Shown: piece after piece, positions 23,291 to 33,614 of the stretch
How the letters are laid out: each line of letters opens with the position of its first letter
Position numbering within the stretch: position 1 is the first letter of the stretch
NCBI GenBank assembly: GCA_037447605.1
Contig: CM074804.1
Span: forward strand, 605,827-669,826
Direction of reading: 5' to 3'
DNA length: 64,000 bases
DNA from: Zygnema circumcarinatum
Taxonomy: Eukaryota; Streptophyta; Zygnematophyceae; Zygnematales; Zygnemataceae
The notes under the pieces: model-generated
Seen by the model: the letters and a program-made list of their open reading frames with translations, nothing else
What the model was told of the DNA's origin: nothing
The model's database searches: none
Program-made: the position numbers and the translations under genes

Positions 23291-24161
23291 CTCCCAAATA
23301 GATCTGGATAAGGCACAGAAGGAGAACCAGGAATTAAAGACCAAGCTCTCGGAGATGGAGAGAGCGAAGGAGAGTGAAAAGGAGGCACTAGCAAGTCAGG
23401 AAACCAGAACTCTTGAAGGCAGGATCAGCAAGTTGGAAGGACTTTGGAGGAACGAGACTGCGCTGAAACAGAACGCGGAGGAAATGCTGAAAGAGCGGGA
23501 ACTGGAGTCGCGACGGATCCAAGAGAGTCTTCAAAAAGAGGTGGAGAGGGAAAAAAAAACATCAACGGAATTGGTCCGTTATCTTGAGATAATCTTGGCA
23601 AGAGATATCGAGCAAACCGTGCGGAATGCCTGTTTGGAAAGGAAGCTGGAAGCGCAGACTGGGGAAATGCGTCTCTTGGAAGAGCGACTTCGAACCATAA
23701 ACGACAGACTGGCATGAGGAGGTTGGTTCAACAAGTGGTGAAAGCCAAGGAATCGTGCAAAGTTATGGAGGCCGAGTCTCTCGTCTTCTTTGTCTGAGAA
23801 TTTAACTCTCATAGGAGTGCCGTCCAACCCCCTTATAGCTGTCTAGGGATCCCGTGTTCGGTTTGGTCCAGGAACTGAATTCGTGGAATCATTACAGAAA
23901 TCGTTGTTTTTGTTCATCTTTGTTCGTTTCTGCGGTCGACGTGAAATCCTGAGTGATGTTTCCGATTTTAAGGTTTTTAGCTGCTCGTCACCGTTTCAAT
24001 CTGTCGCACTTGTATTGTTTTCTTATTTGGCGGTGCAGGTGAAACGAACAAAGGACGAGACGCGTGTACAAGAAAACCCAAACCTTTGGTGTTCTTGGAA
24101 TGCACAAGCTAAGGCGTTAAGTGAAGATACTCAGCAACTGGACGACAATGCATTTCTGTAG
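23134..24161 (+). CDS. Chimeric coiled-coil protein using a DMC1-type leader exon
   Basis: Exon 1 (23134-23222) is the duplicated DMC1 leader and starts [12 protein letters not shown]. It splices in the same phase as DMC1 to an exon at 23270-23717, which begins SQAVVSA like DMC1 exon 2. After that it is unrelated to DMC1: a long charged heptad-like stretch such as LDKAQKENQELKTKLSEMER, RISKLEGLW and ERELESRRIQESLQ. The exon ends with TGA at 23715-23717, giving about 178 aa. A later open exon with a good GCAG acceptor (24040-24161, starting VKRTKDETRVQ) could be an alternative end. The coiled-coil part has no recognised family and could be structural or an adaptor. Splice sites and frame are intact, so it may be expressed from the DMC1-like promoter. 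Confidence 0.5.
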
Positions 24162-24429
24162 TATAGTATAACGAGAAGAGGGAGGAAGGGAGAGGAAGTG
24201 GGAGTGTAGCACATGCTGCAGGGAACGTAGCAAATTGTACCATGAGGGTTTTGGTCACAGGTCATCATTTCTTGTAAAAAGTAAGTGAGTCTCGGCAGTG
24301 CAAATTCACAATCTTTGTTTCTTTGGGCAGCAAAGACCCTTATCAGATTCTTCATAGTGCGTGTACATTGGTCAATTTTTGGAAAGTGTTGTTCTGGATC
24401 ATCTCTCTGCCTCTTTCTGCCTCTCTCTG

Positions 24430-24780
24430 ACTGCTGACAGGTCTTAACAACTTGGATAAGTTTGAAGAAGGAGAACAGAAAAAGCATGTGCTGTGAAGGG
24501 CCCTCACCTTATCTGTTTAAGGCTTAAAGTGACTCAACAATGACAGTCTGCATTCTCTATTCTGCTGACGAATGACTACAACGGTATGAAATTTCAGGTT
24601 TTTGTTGGCTTCTAGCAAAACCAGGCAATGTAAAACCAGTCTTGCAGTAGATAAACATGGACAGGCCCAGCCTGGAAAACCACTAAGAGCCGCTATCACA
24701 TACGAGCCCTCCGACAGGAACACAAAACACACGTGGCGTGACGTCATTGATCGCGCTGTACATGTGGCATGACGTAATTG
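24430..24780 (+). repeat. Truncated copy of the DMC1 upstream region, block C
   Basis: It matches the first part of the DMC1 upstream region (27305-27660), including CTGACAGGTCT, AACAACTTGGATAA and GACTACAACGGT. It stops where the ~230-bp repeat begins at about 24783, so it lacks the leader exon. Confidence 0.75.
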
Positions 24781-24782
24781 GC

Positions 24783-25020
24783 CATCATCAGGGGCATGGA
24801 TGGCCGTCCGATGCGAGAAGGGAAACCGTACGATTGCCGCTGGATTCGAGGGCTGCCACCCGCGACCGTCAGATGCGGGCCCTTCCAGTTTACCGTATAC
24901 GGGACAGCACGCGAGGCAATTTTACGATATACCGCCAAAGAGTCGACGAGAAACCAACCGCAGGTCGAACCATTCATTGGATCAGCAGGCACATTCAACC
25001 AATGGTTGGTTCAACCTCAA
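24783..25020 (+). repeat. Dispersed ~230-bp element, copy 1
   Basis: This matches the reverse complement of 58040-58290, sharing CGTATACGG, TCAGATGCGGGCC, GCCAAAGAGTCGA and GAAACCAACCGCAGGTCGAA. It ends with CCAATGGTTGG-type words, which links it to the CCAATGG clusters. Confidence 0.75.
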
Positions 25021-25101
25021 TGCAGATTCGGAAACCACGAAGACCCGCCTGCCCGGCCCCGGGCCCAAAGGGCCCCTCCCTCCCTCCGTTTTTGTCTGCA
25101 G

Positions 25102-27288
25102 GTCTCAAGCAGGAGTCACCGCCCAGGGAATCAATGCTGGAGATGGCAAGAAATTTTGCGATGCTGAAATTATCACCTGGAATGAAACACTTATGCGAAA
25201 AAAGAAGGTGAAGAAACGCTCATGCTTGACCGCTTGCAATTTCAAGAATAATTCTACATTACAGTCGAGAACTGGTGCAGTCCACCTTATTAAATGCATA
25301 GCCTGGCCGCCAGCAGAATCTATTTTCTTTGTGTTGGAAGCGAACTCAGTAGTGAATACAGAACTGGCTTAGAATTGATGTGTTTGCGTTTTATGTGCTC
25401 TACTCGCTAACGTGAAAGGGATGTCGGAGGCGAAGGTTCACATAATCTCGGAGGGTCTTACAAAGATTTTTGTTAGCGACTTCAATACCAATACCTATCT
25501 CTTATATTATGCAATGTTCTGCTGTTTCTCGAGAGTAAACTTGAAGATAATGTCATCAATTCTTTTTGTAATCTCAGGAAGAGGCAAGAGCGAATACGCA
25601 TTGTAATAAGATCGCTGCAAAGTATACCAATGCTTCTCAGAATATTGTTATTTTCCTCTCCAGAGGTAAATTGAGTTTTTTAAAATTTATTGAAATCCTT
25701 TTTTTTTTCTTGCAGTTTGATCTTTTTGACGTGAGTTGTTATGTCTTTTGCAGAATGATGGACACATCATAGGAAATGAAGCTCTTAACAAATTATGTTT
25801 CCAGCATACCGTATTTTTAGTTACAGCCATGCTTTCATCGGTTAACACTGATTTTTTTTATTGTCGAGCATGCTCGCATTTGCTGAAGAAATTCACAACT
25901 CAATTCAGATTATTCTTGCGTAATACAACAACCGTATCTTAGAAATCTTGTAGCTCGTGCTTCAATCAGAGCTTGCATTGAAAAATTAATGTGTTTTGCT
26001 TATTCTCCTTTTGCTTTCCTGCAGCGAAAATCTGGCTTTTTGATAGGCTCTGGCAAGGTGCCGGCGAAGGAGGAGGAGTTGTCGGCAAGGGGAGGAGGGA
26101 GAGGAGGAGGGAGAGGAGGAGGGAGGGGGAGGAGTGGAGGTCGAGGAAGAGGTAGAAGTGCAAAGAGAGGAACAGCAAAAGTCGTGGAAGCAGAAGCAAA
26201 AGCAGAAGGAGAAGAAGAAGAAGGAGCAAAAGCTCCACCAACAACGGAACGGATGCCTGGGAACGGTCTAGCAGGACGGAGTGAGACTGACGGGAGAAAA
26301 GTTGAAACAAATGGCACCAATGCAGCAGAAAAGCATAAAGAGAATCGACATCGGCTGTAAGAAGACGTCGAGGTTTATCCTCCTACGGTTCCTGGAGACT
26401 TGAAAGGGCAATGAACATAAACTTCATGATTACCTCTGAGTTAAATACCGCAGTCACAGGCTTGTGTCCTTCACTTAATTATTGACTATCATTGCATCCT
26501 AGCATTTTAATTGGATAATGCAGGCCTCCGAAAGGCTCCACGAACAAACAGAATCTGAACTTTGTGAAAAGCTGTTTGAAAATGGAAGGAGAGAAAGGTA
26601 CGTGGGAAAATTCTTTAGCGGTAGCCATAAAGCGACCAGGTAAGCTGGAAGAAGATACTTACCGTTGTTTGACGTCACCCAAAAAGTTTCAAGTTTCCAT
26701 CAAAATGTTTGTTATATCTCACGAATACTTAGGAACTAGGTTACTGTTGTTGGCGTTTTCATTTCCTAGTTACTTAGCTTCGTTTGTAATGCTTGCAGAA
26801 CATGAAAACGTTGCCGATTCATTGCTGAATCAAATGAACTGCGTCCACTATGCATCCAGCTATTGGAGCAGCGTAACCAGCATGAAGAAGATGTGAAAAT
26901 GGCAGAGATTTTTAAAAGGGCAGAGATTTCTAAGCTGGTGGAAGCAAAGGAAGCAAGTGATGCGAAGCTTGAGCAGGTAATTTAAGGTTAGGTCGTTTTT
27001 AAGGTTTTACGTTTTAGGTTTTGTTTTACGCTGGACTATTTAATGCTTGATTGTTGCTATGGCTTCTCCACGACCAAAGGGCGAAATGGACATGTCCCCT
27101 GACATCCTTCATCCTTACAGGCGCACAGAACCATCAAGCTTTTGGAAGACGAGCCTTCGAACGAGCGGGACCGCATCAAGCTTATAGAAGCTCAAAAGTT
27201 TAGAGACGCTCAGGACTTGCTCGACTGTGCTAGTGCTTTAGAGACAGTGAGAGCCTCTTGTCTAGCGGTACCATCTAGCAGCACATAA
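25102..27288 (+). pseudogene. Chimeric DMC1-like / RG-rich / coiled-coil locus with damaged splice sites
   Basis: The first exon (25102-25207) fuses the start of DMC1 exon 2 (SQAG) with exon 3 ([14 protein letters not shown]). The counterpart of exon 4 (about 25406-25470, VKGMSEAKVHIISEG) has lost its acceptor, GTGCAG having become GTGCTC. The counterpart of exon 5 (25754-25792, HIIGNEALNK) has lost its donor, GT having become TT. The next exon keeps the DMC1 exon 6 acceptor and its first residues RKS. It then switches at about 26034 to unrelated RG-rich sequence (GGGRGGGRGGGRGRSGGRGR). Later exons with good splice sites encode coiled-coil text at 26525-26600 (ASERLHEQTESELCEK), near 26860-26976 (KLVEAKEASDAKLEQ) and 27121-27288 (DRIKLIEAQKFRDAQDLL, stop TAA). 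No leader exon was found. The 5' part looks broken; the 3' coiled-coil exons may belong to a functional gene. Confidence 0.6.
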
Positions 27289-27304
27289 GGAGTCGATAAT
27301 GCTG

Positions 27305-27947
27305 ATCGCTGACAGGTCTCAACAACTTGGATAATTTTGAAGAGGGAGAAGGGGAAGTGCATGTTATGTGAAGGGCTGTCACCTTATCTGTTGAAGGCTT
27401 AAAGTGATTCAACAATGAAAGTCTGCTTTCTCTATTCCGCTGACGAATGACTACAACGGTGTGCATGCAATTTCACGTTTTTGTTGGCTTCTAGTAAAAC
27501 GAGGCAATGTGAAACCAGTCTTGCAGTAGATAAACTTGGACACCCCCAAGTTTGGAAACCACGTGGAGCCGCTTTCACAGACGAGCTTTCCCCATCCAGC
27601 AGGAACACAAAACACACGTGGCGTGAAATCATTGGCCACGCAGTACACGTGCCATGCCCGTATTGGCCATGGTGTACACGTGGCATGTCGTCATTGGAGG
27701 GTGCATGACAAATAATTCGCAGTCAAAGCGCGCCCCCTTGAAGAGGAGTGTTTTTGTCAGCAAAAACACTTTTGTCAACACGTGGCGAGTCCTTACAGGA
27801 CTCACAACCACGTGGCGTTTTTTCATTGGAAGGGAGCGGCCCCCGTTCGGCGTCGCCTGCCTCAGCAAACGATTGGGCGCGCGAAAAAATTGAACCCGCC
27901 GAGCGCGCTCGTTTCCGCGCCAAAAGGATATATTTGCCCTGCAAGGC

Positions 27948-27981
<34 letters not shown>

Positions 27982-28119
27982 CGAGGGACGCGGGCGAGAG
28001 CGAGGGCGAGGGCGAAGGAGGCTGTCTCAGAGCCTGCAAGCACCGAAGGCGCAGAGAAGGAATTATTTTTAGCTATTCGTAAACTTCTTTTGAAGAGCTC
28101 CAGAAAGACGTCGCCATGT
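27305..28119 (+). promoter_or_regulatory. DMC1 upstream/promoter region (duplicated)
   Basis: This block directly precedes the DMC1 start and is shared with blocks A and C and with the inverted copy. It has several ACACGTGGC words (ABRE/G-box-like) at about 27614, 27644, 27673 and 27779. It also has a (CTG)n run at about 27949-27980. An ATG at 28116 overlaps the presumed start in a different frame and opens a seven-codon frame. Confidence 0.55.
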
Positions 28120-31100
28120 ATGCTCGTTCCCTCGCTTGAGCTTCCAGATTTTTTTCTTTCTGCCGCTGGTTTGAAAGCTCAGGCAGACTTTGGTACTGTT
28201 GAGGATTCCCTCATTTGCAGAAGGTGAAAAACCTTTGCTGATATCCCTTTCTCTCGCGTTTGTTTGCAGGTCTCAAGCAGTAGTAAGTTCCTCCCTGGAG
28301 GACCGTCAAGCATCAGATGTTCACGAGTCTGAAGAAGAAGAAGATTCATTTGAATCCATTGACAAACGTAAGTGGTCCTTCAGGTGCGAGTCAATGTTAT
28401 TAGACTACGTGGAGTCTTTAAGTTAATTCAAGAAGATGCGTGCCTTTCGTAAGGATACAATCTATACACATCCTTCACAAGCTCTGCTTTGTGTTACAAT
28501 TCATTGCGACTGTCCAGGTTGTGAAGTTGTGTGTGATCCTCAATTTTGATGTGCAAAACATGACGTTTCTTGCTTCTCTCCATTTCAAATCGACCTGCTG
28601 CAACCAATTACCTGACCAACGTTTGTTTGCACAGTCACCGCCCAGGGAATAAATGCTGGAGATGTAAAAAAACTGCAAGATGCTGGCATTTTCACCTGCA
28701 ATGGCCTACTTATGCGAACAAAGAAGGTGAAGAAACGCTCATGCTTGACCGCTTGCAATTTCAAGAATAATTCTACATGATAGTCGACCACTGGTGCAGT
28801 CCACCTTATTGAATACATAGCCTGGCCACCAGCAGAATCTATCTTCTTTGTGGTGGAGGCGAACTAACCAGTAGTGAATACAGAACTGGCTTAGAATTGA
28901 TGTGTTTGCGTTATATGTGCAGGCACTCTGTAACGTGAAAGGGCTGTCGGAGGCGAAGGTTGACAAAATCGTGGAGGCGGCTGAGAAGCTTGTGGTAGCA
29001 ATACCAATACTTGTCTTTTATATTTTGCAATGTTCTGCTGTTTCTCGAGTGAAATCTTGAAGATAATGTCATCAAGTTCTTATGTTGTCCCCTTTTTTAT
29101 TTTGTAATCTTAAAACGATGCAAGAGCGAATACGCATTTTTATGGGATAGTTGAATGCTGCTCAGAATATTATTATTTTACCCTCCTGAGGCAAATCAAG
29201 TTTTTTAAAATTTATTGAAGTACATTTTTTTCCTGCGGTTTGATCTTTTTGACGGGAGTTGCTATGTCTTTTGCAGAATCTTGGATACATCACAGGAAAT
29301 GAAGCTCTTAACAAAGTATGTTTCCAGCATACCATATTTTTAGTTACAGCCATGCTTTCATCGGTTAACAGTGATTTTTTTATCGTCAAGCATGCACGCA
29401 TTTGCTGAAAAAAAATCTGAACTCATTTCAGATTATTCTTGCGTGATACTACAACCGTATCTTAGATATCTTGTATCTCGTGCTTCAATCAGAGCTTGCC
29501 GGTAATTCAGCATTGAAAAATCACTTTGTTTTACCTTTCTCCTTTTGCTTTCCTGCAGCGAAAATCTGTTGTGCGCATCACAACTGGAAGCCAATCTCTT
29601 GACGAGCTCCTTGGCGGTGAGGACATTTTAAATTTGGACATCTATCAGTCAGTATGGATTATCTGTTGGACTTACATTCGGCACTTCTTTAAAAAAACAC
29701 TCACTATTATGTCCCCCCGTTACAATCATGTTATTGCAGGTGGTATCGAAACAATGGCTATTACGGAAGCCTTCGGGGAGTTCAGGTGATATTCCTCATC
29801 CATTAGGCTGAACGAGATATCTCCACTTCGTCGAAATAAAATTGGATATCCTGAGCAGATTGCAAAAGCACGACTCACTTTCGTAGGCCAGCTGTGTCAA
29901 TCGCTAGTGTTTTCTTTCATTTATAGGCTTTGAAAGCATGACAGTCCATGCCATTGAACGTTGTGCAGGACTGGGAAGACACAAATAGCGCATACTCTAT
30001 GTGTATCAACCCAGGTACTTTCGGTTACCCAGCGGGCGCATTGTATTCCGCAAGGATCAAAGAGCAGTTGTTTTAGATGAACTTTACGGATGAAGGGTTA
30101 ACTTATCATCCCTGATGAGTCCCTGATGAGATCATTTTCTGAATGCAGCTTCCCTTAAGCATGCACGGTGGAAATGGGAAGGTAGCCTACATCGACACAG
30201 AAGGCACGTTGTATCCTCTCACACAAATGGGATTGTTGGCACCTCCAAACTTAGCAAGAAAACACAAGTTTCATGATTCGAACAAGTAACGTCGATGTTT
30301 CCTTGACTTGCTTGTTCGACAGTCGACCAGATCGAATCATTCCAATTGCTGAAAGGTTTGGTCTGGATGCCAACGCTGTTCTGGACAATGTGAGCAATCC
30401 CTTTTCACCACAGAACTGTTGTTCGCATTTTACAAAGGCTTGATTTCCTGGATTTTCTGGCCTTGTAATGCTATATAAGTAAGTAGCTACCTTCACCGCA
30501 ATGCTTTTCTTGAACATGTAGGGTAAGCATGATGTCCTTCTCTTTCATATGATAATCTGTTTCTTGCCTGCGAACCACTCCTGGATGACACATCTTTGTG
30601 CTAATTTCAGATCGTATATGCAAGGGCATACACTCATGAGCATCAATACAACCTGCTGGTCGCATTAGCAGCAAAGATGTCCGAGGAGCCTTTTCGGTTA
30701 CTGGTAAGACTTTCCATAGTATAACGTTGGGTTTGCGAGGCTCTCGATTAGCCCGCTGTTCGATTAGCACTTTTCGCGATTGCAGGCATTCTTACGAGAT
30801 ATTAAAGCAGTTGGAGTTACCGTGTGTGCAACAGGTTGTGGATTCCATCACAGCCCTCTTTCGTGTGGACTTCTCAGGCCGAGGAGAGTTAGCAGAGCGT
30901 CAAGTACGTGTGCTAGTGTTGAATTCGTGATCAACGCTGAAAGATTGCAATTGCGTGTGCTTAATCAGAAGAACTGATGCGATGCCAACCCATTCTTCAT
31001 GTGGCTCTCTTCTTTTCTGCATGGAACTGGACTATATGGCAATGAAAAGAACGCACAAATGCATGTGGAAAGTATGTGGAGACTTATGCAAAGTCGCTTT

Positions 31101-31736
31101 GGTGTCGCTGCAGCAAAAGCTGGCCCAAATGTTGTCCAGGCTCACAAAAATCGCGGAGGAGTTCAACGTTGCTGTCTACATGACCAACCAAGGTAAGGCA
31201 TTGACGCGGAAGTCGTTGAAACCCTCGTGGAATGCAAGTCTTCTTAGAGTCTTCTTAGGAAATCGGTGGTGAAACCTGCGTTAAATGTATACCTGAAACT
31301 ATAGCTGGGATGGCCTTAATGTCACTTATTCGACAGGCCGAATAATTGCTCTGCTCTCTTTGCCAACTTTCCAGTGATTGCCGATCCTGGAGGAGGCACT
31401 TTTGTCACGGATCCAAAGAAACCTGCCGGAGGACATGTTCTTGCGCATGCTTCCACAATTCGCCTGATGCTACGGAAAGGCAAAGGGGAGCAGAGGATCT
31501 GTAAAATATACGACTCGCCCAGCCTTCCTGAAGCTGAGACAATATCCTTCTCAATTTCTTTGCAGAGCGATGTTTGTTGGATACTTGGAGTACTGCTCTT
31601 TGCTTGTGTTTATCTTGAGCTCCAATCTGCATTTCTTTGGCCAAGAAGACAAACAAGCACTTCTTTTGAGGTTGTACTTGACTTTTCACACACCTATCAG
31701 ATTAGCAACGGAGGCATCATCGACGCAAAGGACTAA
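28120..31736 (+). CDS. DMC1: Meiotic recombinase DMC1
   Basis: Fourteen exons join in phase: 28120-28223, 28270-28367, 28635-28726, 28923-28994, 29277-29315, 29559-29616, 29740-29785, 29969-30014, 30149-30210, 30323-30389, 30611-30703, 30835-30903, 31114-31192 and from 31375. The protein has the N-terminal helix-hairpin-helix domain ([30 protein letters not shown]). Walker A reads GEFRTGKTQ across an intron, and Walker B reads VVDSITALF. Loop blocks are [12 protein letters not shown] and [18 protein letters not shown], and the end is [11 protein letters not shown]1-specific blocks ([20 protein letters not shown]) separate it from RAD51. It forms filaments on single-stranded DNA and catalyses strand exchange between homologues in meiosis. 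The last exon is open to the stop at 31736. A 129-bp in-frame GT-AG segment (31572-31700) is probably an intron, giving 385 aa. The N-terminus is about 40 aa longer than in Arabidopsis. Confidence 0.92.
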
Positions 31737-32429
31737 ATTTAAGGGACTTGACCACACGCTTTTTTATCAAGACTGGATTTTCACAATGTTTGAGTATGCC
31801 AAATATGACGCCTTACAGCACCAGTTGACGTACAGTACCAACTGTCTCAGTAGCTGGTACTCTTAGTAGGCTGAGGCCTTGGCTGAGTAAGGTACGGCAC
31901 TGTCAAGTTGATTAGGTCACCAGGGAACTTCAACACTACAGGCTTTGGGATTATTGGGGTTTTGCTGAAGTGGCAGGCTGCTTGCATGTCAGAGATGTAT
32001 ATTCAAACACACTCCACTGAGGTGACTTTCGTTTCTGTGCATGGTAATGCTATTTTTTCACGGGTTTTTACTTTATTTCTAGGCTAACGGCGGCTAGTTT
32101 TGACAGGTAGCTAGATGATGATCTTTTGATGGCAACCATGCGTGTGTCCTTTCGCCTACGATTCGAAGTTAGTCGGTGAAGAGTTCTGTTCGAGGTGCGT
32201 TGAGTTTGTTGTTGAGTTTTGCTTGTATGCTCTGTCTAGACAGCCATAGACCTGTCCTTGGCCTTGCGTCACATGAGATGGGTAACCGCGTGGCAGTCAG
32301 GAAAAACGTACTGACTTCAGCTGTGTAACCGACTGACTATCTAACAGACTTCTCCCCTTTGCGCACCTCTCCTCATCGAAAAGATCTGTCAGAAAGAACA
32401 ACATGGGAATGAAGGTACCTGTCGGTCAT

Positions 32430-32995
32430 CACCATCTCAATGGGCAGGAGAAAGTGGAGGGGATAGAGGGAGAGAAAGGGGTCGTCAGAGTCGAATATGG
32501 GGGCAGATGGAGATAGCGAGGGAGGGAGAGGGAGGAGGAGACTGGCGGATAGGGACAGATGGAGAGTGACAGGTCGAGGGAGAGTGAGAGGGTAGGGGCA
32601 GGCAGAGGGGAAGAGAGAGAGTGGGCGGGGGGGGGGGGAAGGGAATAGGGGGAATAGGGGCAGCTGAGAGGGAGAGGCAGGGGAAGAGGGAGTGACAGGA
32701 AATACAGGTTGAGAGGGAGAGAGAGGATAGGGGCAAGTGGAGAGGGACAGGAAAAACAGAGGGAGTAGGGGCAGGTGGAGAGGGAGACAAGGGGAGGGAA
32801 ACACACGGGATAGGAGCAGGTGTAGAGGGAGGGGGAGACGGGATAGGGGCAGGTGGAGTGGGGGAGCTAGGGAGGAAGGAGAGGGAAAGGAAGGGCGGTT
32901 CAGAAGGCATAGGAGCAGGTGGAGAGGGAGAAATAGAGAGAGAGGGAAAGGTCGAAGGTGAGAGACAGAGGGAGGGAAGCTAGCGGGAGAGGGAG
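32430..32995. repeat. Purine-rich GA minisatellite
   Basis: Irregular tandem units of the form ATAGGGGCAGGTGGAGAGGG give a strand almost free of pyrimidines over about 560 bp. Long frames on both strands reflect composition, not genes. Confidence 0.85.
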
Positions 32996-33171
32996 AGGGT
33001 GAGGTGGGGGCAACATCCAATGACTAGTTTAGATTCATAATAACTTCCATCGCCCTCATCCACCCGCCTCCTATCACACTTCCAAACAAGACCCAACGCA
33101 CCAATTGTGTGCGAGGCACACCATAACTTTATTTCTTGGGAGGAGCTCCCAAGAGACTGTGCTGCCATCTA

Positions 33172-33215
33172 GCCCTCCCTCCCTCCCTCCCTCCCCACCT
33201 CTCTCCCTCCCTCCC
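33172..33215. repeat. (CCCT)n microsatellite
   Basis: CCCTCCCTCC-type tract between the convergent genes. Confidence 0.85.
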
Positions 33216-33614
33216 TATGTCACCCTAACACTTGCAGGGGCCGGCAGAGAGCGCTATCTGGAGTGTGCATCGGCAGCACCACTCTCCTCCCGAACTTGTT
33301 AGTCCTGTCAGAAACTTCACCTCCTCAACTTGCTTGAGCGGAAGTTCTTTGCACATTTACACCTGGTCGTTGGCTGGACTTGAGTGGACTGGACGCTGCT
33401 CGTTCCGTGGCTTCCCAGATTTGCTGAGGACAAGACGCTGACTAATTTTTCGGCCGGTGCTGTCCCTGGGAAAAAAATGGTGGACAAATGTGAAGAGAGG
33501 CACTCTCCCTGCTGAGCCTCTAAAGCCGAACTCTGCCGTAAGCTGCCTACAAAAAAATTGCGAAGGCTAAGTTAAAACCACCGCTTAAAGGCTAAGTTAA
33601 CCCATTTCGACCGG

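Larger units (their letters stand above)
31737..33614. other. Intergenic stretch between DMC1 and ARFRP1 3' ends
   Basis: The two genes converge here. No gene was recognised. It contains the purine-rich minisatellite at 32430-32995 and a (CCCT)n tract at 33172-33215. Confidence 0.5.

Noticed and set aside
28120-31736. RAD51 instead of DMC1
   Set aside because: Blocks such as [38 protein letters not shown] and [14 protein letters not shown] follow DMC1 rather than RAD51.
32373-33020. 215-aa Ser/Pro/Leu-rich frame on the minus strand
   Set aside because: It spans the purine-rich minisatellite and has no motif; all frames there are open because the strand lacks the bases needed for stops.
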